A stretch of 64,000 nucleotides of DNA from DAOUEO01 sp963763495 (GTDB taxonomy: Bacteria; Chloroflexota; Dehalococcoidia; DSTF01; JALHUB01), in NCBI GenBank assembly GCA_963763495.1, contig CAVXOY010000015.1:62001-126000 (forward strand), given 5' to 3'. Below are positions 1 through 10,493 of the stretch, piece by piece. Within the stretch, counting starts at the first letter, position 1. Each line of letters opens with the position of its first letter. The position numbers were made by a program, and so were the translations under genes. The notes beneath the pieces are model-generated. The model saw nothing but the letters and a program-made list of their open reading frames with translations. It made no database searches and was not told the origin of the DNA.

Positions 1-626
1 AGGGGCATGGAGATGACGGTGCGGCCGTCGCTGAACGCCTGGGCGGAGGTCTCGCGGCCGCTGAGCCGCTCCTCGACGACGATGCGACGCCCCGCCTCGC
101 CGAAGACGCCGTCACACATGAGGGCGTCGGCGGCCTCCAGCGCTTCGGCCGAGTCGCGGGTGACGATAGCGCCCTTGCCGAGAGCCAGGCCGTCGGCCTT
201 GACGACCAGCGGCTCCTTGTGCTCAGCGATGTAGGTGGCGGCCGCCAGGAAGGAGTCGAAGCTGCCGTGCTTGGCGGTTGGTATGCCGTGGCGCACCATG
301 AGGTCCTTGGCGAATATCTTGCTCGCCTCCAGCGCGGCGGCGGCCTTGGTGGGCCCGAAGGCGGCGATACCGGCGGCGTTCAGGCGGTCGACGATGCCGA
401 GAGCGAGAGGGTCGTCAGGGCCGACGACGACGAGGTCGATGCGCTGCTCTTGGGCGATGCGGACGATGCCGTCGAGGTCAGTAGCTTTCACCGGGAGGTT
501 ATCGGCGATCTGGGCGGTGCCGGCGTTACCGGGGGAGACGTAGAGAGCGTCGAGCCGGGGAGACTGACGCAGCTTCCAGGCAAGGGCGTGTTCACGGCCG
601 CCGGAGCCGACGATGAGAACTCGCAA
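1..626 (-). CDS. purD: Phosphoribosylamine-glycine ligase (GARS), C-terminal part cut by window edge
   Basis: Purine biosynthesis enzyme joining phosphoribosylamine and glycine with ATP in the cytoplasm. About 208 N-terminal residues are visible. They include the start RVLIVGSGGREHALAWKL, the VVGPDDPLA segment, EASKIFAKDLMVRHGIPTA, and the ATP-grasp lysine loop VVKADGLALGKG followed by VVEERLSGRE. All are diagnostic of PurD. The only sensible start is TTG at 626-624: a stop lies three codons upstream and an AGAGGAAG ribosome site precedes it. The gene runs off the left edge. Identification is certain from the sequence; the TTG start is inferred. Confidence 0.93.
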   Translation of the reverse strand, partial: MRVLIVGSGGREHALAWKLRQSPRLDALYVSPGNAGTAQIADNLPVKATDLDGIVRIAQEQRIDLVVVGPDDPLALGIVDRLNAAGIAAFGPTKAAAALEASKIFAKDLMVRHGIPTAKHGSFDSFLAAATYIAEHKEPLVVKADGLALGKGAIVTRDSAEALEAADALMCDGVFGEAGRRIVVEERLSGRETSAQAFSDGRTVISMP

Positions 627-907
627 ACGCTTCCTCTACGTTCGTGTGGGTGTGGCTGTCCGCCATCATGATGGTAACGGCTGGAAACGGCAGGGGCAAG
701 ACATCGGCTGAGCTAAAGAGGTGCCAAACGAGCTTGGACGCCTTGACATCTCAAGCTGGGCCATAGTAGCGTCGTTGAAGCCGGACAAAGTCTAGTGACC
801 CGGTTGAGTGTACGAAGGGGAGGAGAGATTCGCCTTCCCCTACGATAGAGCTGCCCGATACGTTCGGCCGGTCTCGTCCACGATTCAGAGTTGAGGAGGT
901 GGCATAG

Positions 908-2167
908 ATGAGTGACAACGGCGGAATGACATCTCGGCAGAGGGTCGTGGCTGCCCTAAATCACCAGGAGCCTGACCGCGTGCCGATCGACTTCGGCTCG
1001 AACTACAACACCAGTGTGAACGTTATCGCCTACAACCGGCTGAAGAAACATCTAGGCGTCGGAAGCCCAACATACATGCGTTACACGATCCCCATGCTGG
1101 CAGCGGTCGATCTGGATGAGGGCCTGGAGGTCATGAAGCTGATGGGCGGCGACGTTCTGCCGCTTCCCCGGTATTTTGTCGATGGTGTGCTGACAAAGGA
1201 CTGGAAAGAGTGGCGACTGAAGGACGGGTCAATCAGCGATGGTTCCCGGCCGTTTCAATCCCGTCGCCACCGAGAGCGGAAACCTGGAACTGACCTTTCG
1301 CGGCGTGACGCAGTTCCGCATGCCCAAGAATGGTTACTACTTCGACCGGGTCTACAATCCGCTGGCCGCCGTCGAGAGCTCTCAGCAGTTGGAGGCGTTC
1401 GCCGCCGCGTTTACGGCTGGGGGAGGCACTTCGCTCAGAGACGAAGAGGCGGAGGTCCTGAAGGGGCTGGGCCAAGAAGGCCTACGAGGAGACGGACTAC
1501 GCGCTCCTGGGCGACACCTATGGGTTGTCGTTGTTCCACGTCGGCCTCGAGGCCTTCGGATATCACAAATACTTCACCATGATGGCCGCAGAGCCCGACA
1601 TGGTTCACACGTGGATGTCAATTCTGACGCAGCAGTGGGAGTCCTTCCTGGCCAAGTATCTGGAGGCGGTGGGCCAGTACATCGTGGCGATCCTTATCGG
1701 CGATGACTACGGGAGCCAGCGGGCGCCGATGATCTCCGTGAAGATGTTCCGGGAGTTGTTCAAGCCCTACGTTGCCCGGATCTGCAAGTTTGTCCACGAG
1801 ACGAACCCGAACGTGAAGGTGCTGCTGCATTCCTGCGGCTCGGTCGTCCCCCTGATCCCTGAGTTCATCGATGCGGGCATCGACGCCCTGAACCCCGTTC
1901 AAACGACGGCTGAGGGCATGGACCCGGCCGTGCTGAAGCGTGAGTTTGGGAAGGACATCGTCTTCTGGGGCGGCGGCGTCAGGTGTCAGAGCACCCTGGA
2001 CAAGGGCACGGTGGATGACGTCAGGCGGGAGGTCAAGGAGCTGGTGGAAATCTGGAAACCGGGCGGCGGCTACGTCTTCTGCCCCGATCACGACATCCAG
2101 GAGAACGTGTCCCCGGAGAAGATAGCCGCTGTCTACCAGACGCTGCCAGGAATACGGGCGATACTAG
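908..2167 (+). CDS. Uroporphyrinogen decarboxylase (URO-D) family protein, MtaA/CmuA-like, frameshifted
   Basis: A TIM-barrel protein of the URO-D superfamily, which includes haem URO-D and cobalamin methyltransferases. The opening RQRVVAALNHQEPDRVPIDFG is typical of the methyltransferase-like branch, not of haem URO-D. The later part carries HSCGSVVPLIPEFIDAGIDA, LNPVQTTAEGMDP and FCPDHDIQENVSPE, which are the family C-terminal motifs. An AGGAGG site precedes ATG 908. The reading frame moves by +1 three times (near 1240, 1469 and 2145), each explained by one extra base, and then ends at TAG 2165 in the original frame. The second break lies in a run of G. Joined length is about 419 residues. 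Substrate cannot be read from sequence. No corrinoid protein is adjacent. Confidence 0.75.
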
Positions 2168-2211
2168 GGCGCGTTCGGCCTGATTCGCCGGCGCTACCGC
2201 AAGAGTGCCTC

Positions 2212-3881
2212 TTACTCCCACTCAATCGTGCCCGGCGGCTTCGACGTGATGTCGTAGACCACGCGGTTGACGCCGGGGACCTCGTTCACTATGCGGTTGG
2301 CGATGCGGGACAGGAGGTCGTAGGGCAGGCGGGCCCAGTCGGCGGTCATGGCGTCCTCGGCGGTGACGATGCGCAGGGCGACGACGTGGCCGTAGGTGCG
2401 GAAGTCGCCCATAACGCCGACGCTGCGGCTGTCGGTGAGCACGGCAAAGGCCTGCCACAGCTCGCGGTAGAGCTTCGCCTTCTTGATCTCGTCCATCACT
2501 ACCCAGTCGCAGCCCCGCAGGGTGTCCAGCTTCTCCGGCGTCACCTCGCCGATGATGCGGATGGACAGCCCAGGGCCGGGGAAGGGCTGGCGGAAGACCA
2601 TCTCCTCGGGCAGGCCGACGGCGAGGCCGACCTGGCGCACCTCGTCCTTGAAGAGGTAGCGCAGGGGCTCGATGAGCTTGAGGGTCATCTGGCTGGGCAG
2701 ACCGCCGACGTTGTGGTGGGTCTTGATCTTGGCGGCAGCGCCGTCACCGGTAGGTGAGGACGCGCTCTCGATGACGTCGGGGTAGGTGGTGCCCTGAACG
2801 ATGAAGTCGACGCGGCCCAGCTTGTCCGCCTCCTCCTCGAAGACGTGGATGAACTCCTCACCGACGCGATGGCGCTTCTCCTCAGGGTCGATGACGCCGG
2901 AGAGTATCTTGAGGAAACGGTCGGTCGCATCGACGTAGATCAGGTTCATTTCCAGGTTACGGCTGAAGGTGTCGAGGACGCGCTCCGGCTCTTCGCGGCG
3001 GAGGAGGCCGTTGTTGACGAAGATGCAGGTCAACTGGTCGCCCACGGCACGGTGGACGATAGTGGCGGCGACAGCAGAGTCGACACCGCCGGAGAGGGCG
3101 CAGATGGCGCGGCCGTCGCCGATCTGGGCGCGGATGCCGTCGATGCTGTCGGCCACGAAGTTCGAGGGGGTCCAGTCGCCGCGGCAGCCGCAGACCCGAT
3201 AGAGGAAGTTCTCCATGATCTGCTTGCCCTGAGGAGTATGGACAACCTCAGGGTGGAACTGGAGACCGAGCATGCCGTGGTCGTTGCCCATTACGGCGAC
3301 CGGCGAGTTGTCGGAGTAGGCGAGGGAGCGGAAGCCGACCGGCATCTGGACGATGTGGTCGCCGTGGCTCATCCAGACGGGGATGGCCGGTGGCAGGTCG
3401 GCGAATAGTTCCGAGTGTTCCGCCTGGTGGATTACGGCGTGACCGTATTCGTGCCTTTCGCTGGGGGAAACGCGCCCGCCCAGTTGGTGGGCGAGTAGCT
3501 GCATGCCATAGCAGATACCGAGGACGGGGAGCCCCTTCTCGAAGACGTAGGCAGGGGCCTGAGGAGCGCCCTCCGCATAGACGCTGGCCGGCCCACCGGA
3601 AAGAACAAAGCCTTTGAGGTTGAAGTGGGCGATCTTCTCCCAGGGGGTATTGAAGGGCACAAGCTCGCAGTAGACGTGGCACTCGCGGATACGGCGGGCG
3701 ATGAGCATGCTGTTTGGGAGCCGAAGTCGAGGACGATGACAGTCTCCGGTCCTATCCCACGGGCAGGCTCGCTGACCACCGGTTGCTCGCCGCCCTTTTC
3801 GCGCGCAATCTCAAGGTAGGTCGAGACCTCGATGTCGTCGGTCGTGGGTACGCGGTGTCCGGCTGGATCAGCGTCGGTCAT
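2212..3881 (-). CDS. guaA: GMP synthase (glutamine-hydrolysing), one frameshift near N-terminus
   Basis: Converts XMP to GMP using glutamine and ATP. The class I amidotransferase domain shows the nucleophile motif GICYGMQLLAHQLGG and FHPEVVHTPQG. The ATP-pyrophosphatase loop is ICALSGGVDSAVAATIV. The C-terminal dimerisation domain ends in the family signature KPPGTIEWE. The first 56 codons (from ATG 3881, reading VIVLDFGSQ) lie in another frame and join the main frame near 3714. One T is missing where Tyr-Ser is expected after Gly-Ser-Gln. The stretch before VIVLDFG is longer than usual, so a start closer to it is possible. Convergent with the URO-D gene. An essential-type gene, so the break is likely a sequence error. 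Confidence 0.93.
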
Positions 3882-4053
3882 GAGGCACTCTCACTTGGAG
3901 ACTGAGGGCGATGAGGTCTGCCACTAAGCAGGGAAGCCCAGGCTCACTAGCCCAGGCCCCGTTCGATCCTCCCCCAGTCGATGTCGATTGGAGAATAGCA
4001 TCCATGCTATACTGGCGTCAAGCAGAGAACGACTGGATGTCGACTGTGCGACA

Positions 4054-4701
4054 ATGCGTATGATCTCCGCCCCCTCTATCGTGGACGCTGCACCCATTGA
4101 GGCTGTCGATTGCCTGCGGCAGGGTGGCCTCGTGGCTTATCCCACAGATACCCTCTACGGCCTGGGGGCGGTGGCAACTAATGACGGCGCGGTAAGGAGG
4201 CTATTCCAAGCAAAAAACCGGACGATGCAGAAGCCCCTGCCTATACTGGTCGGCTCGCTTGAGGATGCGCGCTGGGTAGCGGACATGGAGATGGCTTTAG
4301 CGTTAAGGTTAGCATCCCGCTTCTGGCCTGGCCCTCTGACGCTGGTATTGCCACGGGCAGTTGGCTTCCATTCTCTGGCGTTGGCCGGTGGTGAGACGGT
4401 AGCGATAAGGGTCCCGAATCACGCTGTGCCCCTGGGACTTATTCGAGCTGTGGGGCAGCCATTGACGGGGACGAGCGCCAATATCTCTGGTGGAGCGGCG
4501 CCGTTGACCGCCCAAGCGGTGGCGGACCAGTTGGGAGACCGCATCGACATCATCATCGATGGCGGGCGATGTCCCGGTGGAATCGAGTCGACAGTGGTAG
4601 ACTTGACAAGCGATGTCCCCCAGCTAGTACGGGAGGGGGCAATTTCAAGGGCGGAAATCGAGTCGATTACCGGCTCGCAGTTGTCAAATGCTGAGGAGTG
4701 A
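4054..4701 (+). CDS. tsaC: Threonylcarbamoyl-AMP synthase (Sua5/YrdC/YwlC family)
   Basis: Makes threonylcarbamoyl-AMP from threonine, bicarbonate and ATP, the first step of the t6A37 modification of ANN-decoding tRNAs. About 215 residues, the short YrdC/YwlC size. Seen: GGLVAYPTDTLYGLGA (nucleotide/threonine pocket), KNRTMQKPLPILVGS, RFWPGPLTLVLP, VAIRVPNH, LTGTSANISGG and GGIESTVVDL. These run in family order. An in-frame TTG at 3988 exists, but it overlaps a possible -10 (TATACT, 4008-4013), so ATG 4054 (or 4060) is preferred. The stop lies three bases before rpiB, suggesting one transcript. Confidence 0.9.
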   Translation: MRMISAPSIVDAAPIEAVDCLRQGGLVAYPTDTLYGLGAVATNDGAVRRLFQAKNRTMQKPLPILVGSLEDARWVADMEMALALRLASRFWPGPLTLVLPRAVGFHSLALAGGETVAIRVPNHAVPLGLIRAVGQPLTGTSANISGGAAPLTAQAVADQLGDRIDIIIDGGRCPGGIESTVVDLTSDVPQLVREGAISRAEIESITGSQLSNAEE

Positions 4702-4704
4702 GCC

Positions 4705-5142
4705 ATGCGCGTTGCGATAGGAAGCGATCACGCCGGATTCCGGCTGAAGGAGATTCTGCGGGAACACGTCGCGTCTTTGGGACATGAGAGTTCTGACTTC
4801 GGCTGCCCTGATGAGACGTCGATCGACTACACCGATGTTGCCATACCGCTGGCGCGGGCAGTAGTCTCGGGCGAGCAGGAACTGGGCATCCTTATCTGCA
4901 GCAACGGCGTGGGAATGAGCATCGTCGCCAACAAGGTGAAGGGAATCCGAGCCGCGCTTTGCCACGACACCTTCAGCGCCTGCCGCGCCCGCCAGCATAC
5001 AAACGCCAACGTTCTGTGCCTCGGCTCGTGGTGCATCGGTGAGGGGGTAGCGCGCGAGATAGTGGAAGCGTTCCTCGCCAATCACTTCCAGGGTGGGCGC
5101 CATATCCGACGGTTGGAGAAGGTAAGAGAGCTGGAGTCGTAG
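4705..5142 (+). CDS. rpiB: Ribose-5-phosphate isomerase B
   Basis: Interconverts ribose-5-phosphate and ribulose-5-phosphate. At 145 residues it has the normal RpiB/LacAB length. Seen: start VAIGSDHAGFRLKE with the phosphate-binding His, DYTDVAIPLARAV, the catalytic-cysteine segment LGILICSNGVGMSIVANK, and CHDTFSACRARQHTNANVL. The active-site segment reads CSNGVG where CGTGIG or CGSGxG is common, a conservative change. It begins three bases after tsaC and precedes the polyprenyl synthase gene, in a block of core metabolic genes. Confidence 0.93.
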   Translation: MRVAIGSDHAGFRLKEILREHVASLGHESSDFGCPDETSIDYTDVAIPLARAVVSGEQELGILICSNGVGMSIVANKVKGIRAALCHDTFSACRARQHTNANVLCLGSWCIGEGVAREIVEAFLANHFQGGRHIRRLEKVRELES

Positions 5143-5200
5143 AAAGCGAGACTGAGTGACCAGACCGCTGGTAGCTGCAAGGAGAGAAGGCCGTCTCACA

Positions 5201-6191
5201 ATGCTTCAAGAGAAATACGGCCCCCTGATTGAGGCGGAGATGAAGCGGGCCCTCATGGGAAGGGATCTCGTTCACTATAGCCTCATGCGCTATCACCTGG
5301 GATGGGAGGACCGCGGAGGCAAGCGCCATCAGACGTTCCGGGGAAAGATGCTGCGGCCTCTCCTGTGCCTGGCCAGTTGCGAAGCAGTAGGCGGTGACGG
5401 GGAGCGCGCCCTTCCGGCGGCAGCGGCCCTCGAACTCCTTCACAATTTCAGCCTCATCCATGACGACATTGAGGACGGAAGCCCTCAGCGTCACGGTCGC
5501 GACACTGTCTGGCGGGTATGGGGCGTGGCTCAGGCTGTGAATGCCGGCGACGGCATGTTCGCGCTCGCCCACGTTACCCTCCACCGCTTGAGCGAGGTCG
5601 GCGTGGCGGCCGATCAGGTACTTGGCAGTGGCCCGTCTCCTGGATGAGGCATCGTTGAGACTCTGCGAGGGGCAATACCGCGACCTGAGCTACGAGGAGA
5701 GACTGGACGTGCGTTGCGACGACTATCTGGAGATGGTGGCGGGTAAGACAGCAGCCCTTATGGCGGCTTCCGCTGCCAGCGGCGCACTCATCGGCAACGC
5801 CTCCCCCGATGTCGTATCCCTCTTCGAGGAGTTTGGCAGGAACCTGGGGTTCGCTTTCCAGATCCGAGATGATATTCTGGGCATCTGGGGTGAGGCAGAA
5901 GAGACAGGGAAGCCGACGGGCGAGGACATTTGGACACGCAAGAAGTCTTTCCCCATTGTCTACGCCCTCGAGCGGGCTGCAGAGCAAGACCGAGAGATAT
6001 TGCAGGCGGTCTACAGAAAACAAGGATTGGATGACGAAGACGTGGCGGCGGTGTCTGCGGTGCTACAAAGGGCAGGCGCTCGCGCCGGCAGCCAGCAGGT
6101 GGCCGCTGAATACGCATCCAAGGCGTTGCGGGGACTAGAGAAGCTTGACCTTGTGCCTGAGCGACACCGGGACCTCGAGAGCTCTGGCTGA
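5201..6191 (+). CDS. Polyprenyl (geranylgeranyl/farnesyl-type) diphosphate synthase, one frameshift
   Basis: Trans-prenyltransferase that elongates allylic diphosphates with isopentenyl diphosphate. First Asp-rich motif: LIHDDIEDGSPQRHG. Second: FQIRDDILGIWGEAEETGKP, followed by the basic GEDIWTRKKSFPIV segment. The first part (from ATG 5201) ends in GVAADQVL. The second resumes in the +1 frame at LAVARLLDEASLRL, consistent with one extra base near 5619. Joined length is about 329 residues, normal for the family. Chain length cannot be fixed by eye; the short form with Asp-Asp-Ile-Leu-Gly suggests FPP/GGPP-class rather than a long-chain product. AAGGAGAG lies upstream with a long spacer. Confidence 0.88.
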
Positions 6192-6278
6192 CTACTTCGT
6201 CAGTCGCGAGGCCTGAGTCGCTTGGCCGGTACTGCAGACAACTCGGTCTGCTGATCACCCAACCCTGGGAGGGAACCT

Positions 6279-7490
6279 ATGAACAAGATGACGGTACGTG
6301 ACATCGATGTGAAGGGAAAACGGGTGCTCGTGCGGGTAGACTTCAACGTGCCGTTCGACAAGGAGACGGGGAAGATACTCGACGATAGCCGGTTGCGGGC
6401 GGCCCTGCCCACGATCCAATACCTGCGCGAACAGGGCGCGCGAGTAGTGCTTTGTTCTCACCTGGGACGTCCGAAGGGGAAGGTAGTGGAAGAGCTACGC
6501 ATGTCGCGGGTAGGCGTCGGAGACCGGCTGAGCGAGCTACTGGGGGTACCCGTACACACGCTGTACCATGTCATCGGCCCCAAGGCGGAGGACGCTACGA
6601 AGGCCCTGAAGCCGGGCGAGGTCATCCTGCTGGAGAACGTGCGCTTCTTCCCTGAGGAGGAGGCGAACGACCCCAAGATGTCGACGGCGCTTGCCGCCCT
6701 GGCCGATGTCTACGTCAATGACGCCTTCGGCACGGCCCATCGCGCCCATGCGTCGACGGTCGGCATAACGTCCTACCTGCCCGCTGTCGCCGGCTTCTTG
6801 ATGGAGAAGGAGATTGACTACCTGAGCAAGGCGCTCAGCAATCCGGCGCGGCCCTTCGCAGCCATCATCGGTGGAGCGAAGATCAGCACAAAGATCGCCG
6901 TTCTGCGCAACCTGCTTCAGCATCTGGACTGCCTTATAGTGGGCGGCGGCATGGCCTCGACGCTTCTCAAAGCGAACGGGGTCAGCATCGGACAGTCGCT
7001 GGTCGAAGATGACCAACTAGACACGGCCCGCGACATCATGCAGCAGGCCGACGAAATCGGCGTGCCGCTTCTTCTGCCGTCGGACGTGGTGGTGGCAGAC
7101 CGCTTTGCCGCTGACGCCGCCGCAGAGACGGTGCCTGTGCAACAGATACCGCCCAGCATGCGCATAATGGACATCGGCCCCGACAGCCTGGATACGTTCC
7201 GGGAAGCGGTCGAGGACTGCAAGACGGTGATCTGGAACGGCCCTCTGGGAGTAGCCGAGTACCCGCGTTTCGCCGAGGGCTCGTTGGGGATGGCACAAGC
7301 CCTGGCCGCTCTCGATGCCACCACGATCATCGGCGGGGGAGAGACGGTAGCCCTCATCAAGGAATCAGGGCTAGAGGATCGCTTTACCCACATATCGACG
7401 GGCGGTGGCGCATCGCTTGAGTTCTTGGAGGGGAAGGTGCTGCCGGGAGTGGCGGCACTCTTGGACAAGCCCGGCGGACGCAAGGGCTAA
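6279..7490 (+). CDS. pgk: Phosphoglycerate kinase
   Basis: Reversible phosphate transfer between 1,3-bisphosphoglycerate and ADP in glycolysis and gluconeogenesis. Intact at 403 residues. Seen: RVDFNVPFD (about 19-27), VLCSHLGRPKG, LLENVRFFPEE, VNDAFGTAHRAHAS, the hinge IIGGAKISTK, VIWNGPLGVAEYPRF and the phosphate loop IIGGGETVALI with the final STGGGASLEFLEG. A GGAGG site precedes ATG 6279. It is followed by apgM and tpiA, forming a lower-glycolysis cluster. Confidence 0.97.
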   Translation: MNKMTVRDIDVKGKRVLVRVDFNVPFDKETGKILDDSRLRAALPTIQYLREQGARVVLCSHLGRPKGKVVEELRMSRVGVGDRLSELLGVPVHTLYHVIGPKAEDATKALKPGEVILLENVRFFPEEEANDPKMSTALAALADVYVNDAFGTAHRAHASTVGITSYLPAVAGFLMEKEIDYLSKALSNPARPFAAIIGGAKISTKIAVLRNLLQHLDCLIVGGGMASTLLKANGVSIGQSLVEDDQLDTARDIMQQADEIGVPLLLPSDVVVADRFAADAAAETVPVQQIPPSMRIMDIGPDSLDTFREAVEDCKTVIWNGPLGVAEYPRFAEGSLGMAQALAALDATTIIGGGETVALIKESGLEDRFTHISTGGGASLEFLEGKVLPGVAALLDKPGGRKG

Positions 7491-7563
7491 CCGGAAGCCA
7501 GTTCCATCTGTAGGTATGATTCTCCGCTGTGGCCTTCGGCCGCAAGCAGCTTGGGGTAGGAGC

Positions 7564-8766
7564 ATGGATTTAGACCTGATTCGTGATCTGGTAGTGAAGA
7601 ACGACACCAAGATCGTCCTCCTTGTGATCGATGGGTTGGGCGGTCTGCCTCACCCGGAGACAGGGCGGACGGAGCTCGAGGCCGCGAATACGATCCACCT
7701 CGACCGCCTTGCCGCCGACGGCATCTGCGGACTCACGGTGCCGGTAGGAATGGGGATCACCCCCGGCAGCGGTCCCGGCCATCTCGCCTTGTTTGGCTAT
7801 GACCCGATCAAGTACCAGGTAGGGCGAGGCGTCTTGGAGGCACTGGGGATTGATTTCGATCTGCGGCGCGACGATCTGGCGGCGCGAGGCAACTTCTGCA
7901 CGGTGGACAAGAATGGACTGGTGACTGACCGAAGGGCCGGTCGCATCAGCACGGAAGCAAGCGCCGCCCTCTGTCAGGCCCTGCGCGGCATCTCGCTGCC
8001 GGGTGTGGAGGTCTTCGTCGAGCCGGTCAGAGAGCATCGCTTCCTCGTCGTATTGCGAGGCAAAGGACTGGCCGAGGGAATCTCCGACACCGACCCGCAG
8101 CGGCTGGGTGTGCCGGCGTTGGCGGCCGAGCCGGAGCGACCGGAGGCCGAGGAGACCGCCCGCCTGATCAACGACTTCATCGGGCAGGCGCGGACGGTGC
8201 TTGCCGACAAGCATCCCGCCAACATGCTCCTCCTGCGGGGGATGTCGAAGTGGCCGCAACTGCCCCAGATGCCGGATGTGTTCGGCCTGCGGGCGGCGGC
8301 GATCGCGGTCTATCCGATGTACCGAGGCCTGGCAAAGCTGGTGGGGATGACTGTCCTACCCACCGGTACCCGTCCCGAAGACCAGATTGCCACGCTGAGA
8401 GAGAACTGGGCGAAGTTCGACTTCTTCTTCGTCCACTACAAGGCAACCGACTCGCGCGGCGAGGACGGCAACTTCGACGCCAAGGTGGCTGCCCTTGAGG
8501 ACGTGGACACGATCATACCGGCCATTCGCAGCCTCAAACCCGACGTCTTCATGGTCGGCGGCGACCACTCGACACCGGCGCTGCTGGCGGGGCATAGCTG
8601 GCATCCCGTGCCGTTCGCGCTCTGGTCTCCCTGGTGCCGGCGTGACAAGTCTGAGATGTTTGATGAAAACCAGTGCGCGCTGGGAGGGCTGGGCGTCTTC
8701 CCAGCGACTGGAGCGCTGCCGCTGGCCCTGGCTAATGCCCGTCGCTTAACGAAGTTTGGAGCGTAA
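7564..8766 (+). CDS. apgM: 2,3-bisphosphoglycerate-independent phosphoglycerate mutase, archaeal type
   Basis: Metal-dependent mutase of the alkaline-phosphatase superfamily, the ApgM branch common in archaea and some bacteria. At 400 residues it is shorter than bacterial GpmI. Seen: VLLVIDGLGGLPHPETGRTELEAA (metal-binding Asp), the nucleophile region GMGITPGSGPGHLALFGYDP, VHYKATDSRGEDGNF, and the metal-binding VGGDHSTPALLAGHSWHPVP near the C-terminus. The start ATG 7564 follows GGGTAGGAG; the open frame extends further upstream without support. Sits between pgk and tpiA. Confidence 0.93.
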   Translation: MDLDLIRDLVVKNDTKIVLLVIDGLGGLPHPETGRTELEAANTIHLDRLAADGICGLTVPVGMGITPGSGPGHLALFGYDPIKYQVGRGVLEALGIDFDLRRDDLAARGNFCTVDKNGLVTDRRAGRISTEASAALCQALRGISLPGVEVFVEPVREHRFLVVLRGKGLAEGISDTDPQRLGVPALAAEPERPEAEETARLINDFIGQARTVLADKHPANMLLLRGMSKWPQLPQMPDVFGLRAAAIAVYPMYRGLAKLVGMTVLPTGTRPEDQIATLRENWAKFDFFFVHYKATDSRGEDGNFDAKVAALEDVDTIIPAIRSLKPDVFMVGGDHSTPALLAGHSWHPVPFALWSPWCRRDKSEMFDENQCALGGLGVFPATGALPLALANARRLTKFGA

Positions 8767-8771
8767 CACGA

Positions 8772-9541
8772 ATGAAAAGAACCCCTATCATCGCCGGCAA
8801 CTGGAAGATGCACACGACGTTCGAGAGCGCCGCGGAGCTGTGCCGCGGTGTCCAGGAACGAGCAGACGGCTGTCCAGGGCGTCGAAAAGGTGGTATGTCC
8901 ACCGTTTCCTTTTCTGGCCCTGGCGTCGGACTTGCTGAAAGGCAGCTCTATCAAGGTGGGCGCGCAGAACGTGTACTGGGAGGAGAAAGGCGCCTTCACC
9001 GGCGAGGTGAGCACGCCGATGCTGAAGGGACTCGTAGATTTCGTCATTATCGGTCACTCCGAGCGGCGCGCCTACTTCGGCGAGACGGATGAGACGGTCA
9101 GCAAGAAGGTCAAGGCCGTCCTCGCCGCCGGTCTGCGGCCGATCATGTGCGTCGGCGAGACGGAGGCTCGAGCGAGAGAGCGGCCAGACCGACGCGGTGC
9201 TGATCCGGCAGGTACGGGATGGGCTGCGCGACGTCGACATGCCCCTGGGCTTCGCCATTGCCTACGAGCCGGTCTGGGCGATCGGCACCGGCAAGGCGGC
9301 GAGCGGCCCTATGGCGAACGAGGCGATCGGGCTCATCCGCTCGCAGGTGACGGCGCTTTTCGGCGATGAGAAAGGCCAATCGCTCCGCATCCTCTACGGC
9401 GGCAGCGTGACGGCGGAGAACATCGCCGAGTTCATCGCCGAGTCGGAGATCGACGGCGCGCTTGTCGGCGGCGCTTGTCTCAAGGCCGATTCCTTCGCCA
9501 GCATCATCGAGCAGTCCGCTCGCATCTCCGCCACTAAGTGA
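8772..9541 (+). CDS. tpiA: Triosephosphate isomerase, two frameshifts
   Basis: Interconverts dihydroxyacetone phosphate and glyceraldehyde-3-phosphate. All catalytic elements are present but spread over three frames: GNWKMH with the N-terminal Lys, FVIIGHSERRAYFGE with the electrophile His, and AIAYEPVWAIGTGKAAS with the base Glu, then ILYGGSVTAENIAEF and DGALVGGACLKADSF. The frame moves +1 near 8858 and +1 near 9170. Total length is two bases more than a multiple of three, so two extra bases explain it. Joined length, about 255 residues, is normal. Because tpiA is core metabolism, sequence error is likelier than a true pseudogene. Confidence 0.92.
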
Positions 9542-9544
9542 CCT

Positions 9545-10493
9545 ATGAAGCAGACGGGCCTACCGTCGAGCCCTCTGATCGCCGTTGTCGGCGCTACGGC
9601 GACAGGGAAGAGCGCCCTCGCCTTGAAGCTGGCCCAGGCGTTCGACGGCGAGATCATCAGCGCTGACTCCCGCCAGGTCTATCGCTATATGGACATCGGC
9701 ACGGCGAAGCCCACGGCGGCGGAGCGGGCGCAGGTCCGCCACTGGCTGATCGACGTGGTGGACCCCGATGAGGAGTTCAGCCTGGGACGCTATCTCGATC
9801 TGGCCCAGGAGGCGCTTAAGGACATCTGGTCGCGGGGCAAGACGGCGTTTCTCGTCGGCGGGACGGGGCAGTACGTCTGGAGCCTCCTGGAGGGCTGGCA
9901 GGTGCCGCGGGTGGAACCGGATTGGGAGCTCAGGCGCTCGCTCGAGGAGCGGGCCCGCCGAGAGGGCATCGAGAGCTCTGCACAGCGAGCTAGCGACGGT
10001 AGACCCCGAAGCCGCCTCTCGCATCGACGCTCGCAACGTGCGGCGGGTCATTCGGGCGCTGGAGGTGTACAAGCTGACCGGCCGCCCGATATCATCATGG
10101 CAGGAGAAGTTGCAGCCGGAGTTCGCGGCGCTTATCCTGGGGATTGAATTGCCGCGGCCGGAGCTCCATCGTCGAATCGACGAGAGAGCGGATGATATGC
10201 TGGCGCGCGGGCTGGTGGATGAGGTGCGGGGACTGCTGGCGCGCGGCTACAAGCCTGAACTGCCGCCGATGTCGGGGATCGGCTACCGCCAGGTCTGCCA
10301 GCATCTAGCCGGCGAGTGCTCGCTGGCTGAGGCGGCAGAAAAGATGAAGACGGAGACCCACCGGCTGGCGCGGATGCAGTCGACCTGGTTCCGCCGCGAC
10401 GACCAGCGCATCCACTGGCTGACTTGTGATGGTGACGTCTACGACGAGGCTCACCGCTTGGTAATGCAGACTGTTGGGGAAGAGGGATCATGA
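9545..10493 (+). CDS. miaA: tRNA dimethylallyltransferase, one frameshift
   Basis: Prenylates A37 of tRNAs reading UNN codons. Seen: P-loop VVGATATGKSALALKLA, EIISADSRQVYRYMDIGTAKPT, VRHWLIDVVDPDEEFS, LVGGTGQYVWSLLEGW and, after the break near 9975, DARNVRRVIRALEVYKLTG, MSGIGYRQVCQHL and ETHRLARMQSTWFRR. One extra base restores a single frame of about 315 residues. The stop overlaps the dapF start as ATGA, so the two are translationally coupled. Confidence 0.91.

Noticed and set aside
1525..2757. 410-residue plus-strand open frame
   Set aside because: Only the part to about 2150 is the URO-D gene. The rest is the antisense of guaA, open because of GC-rich codon bias.
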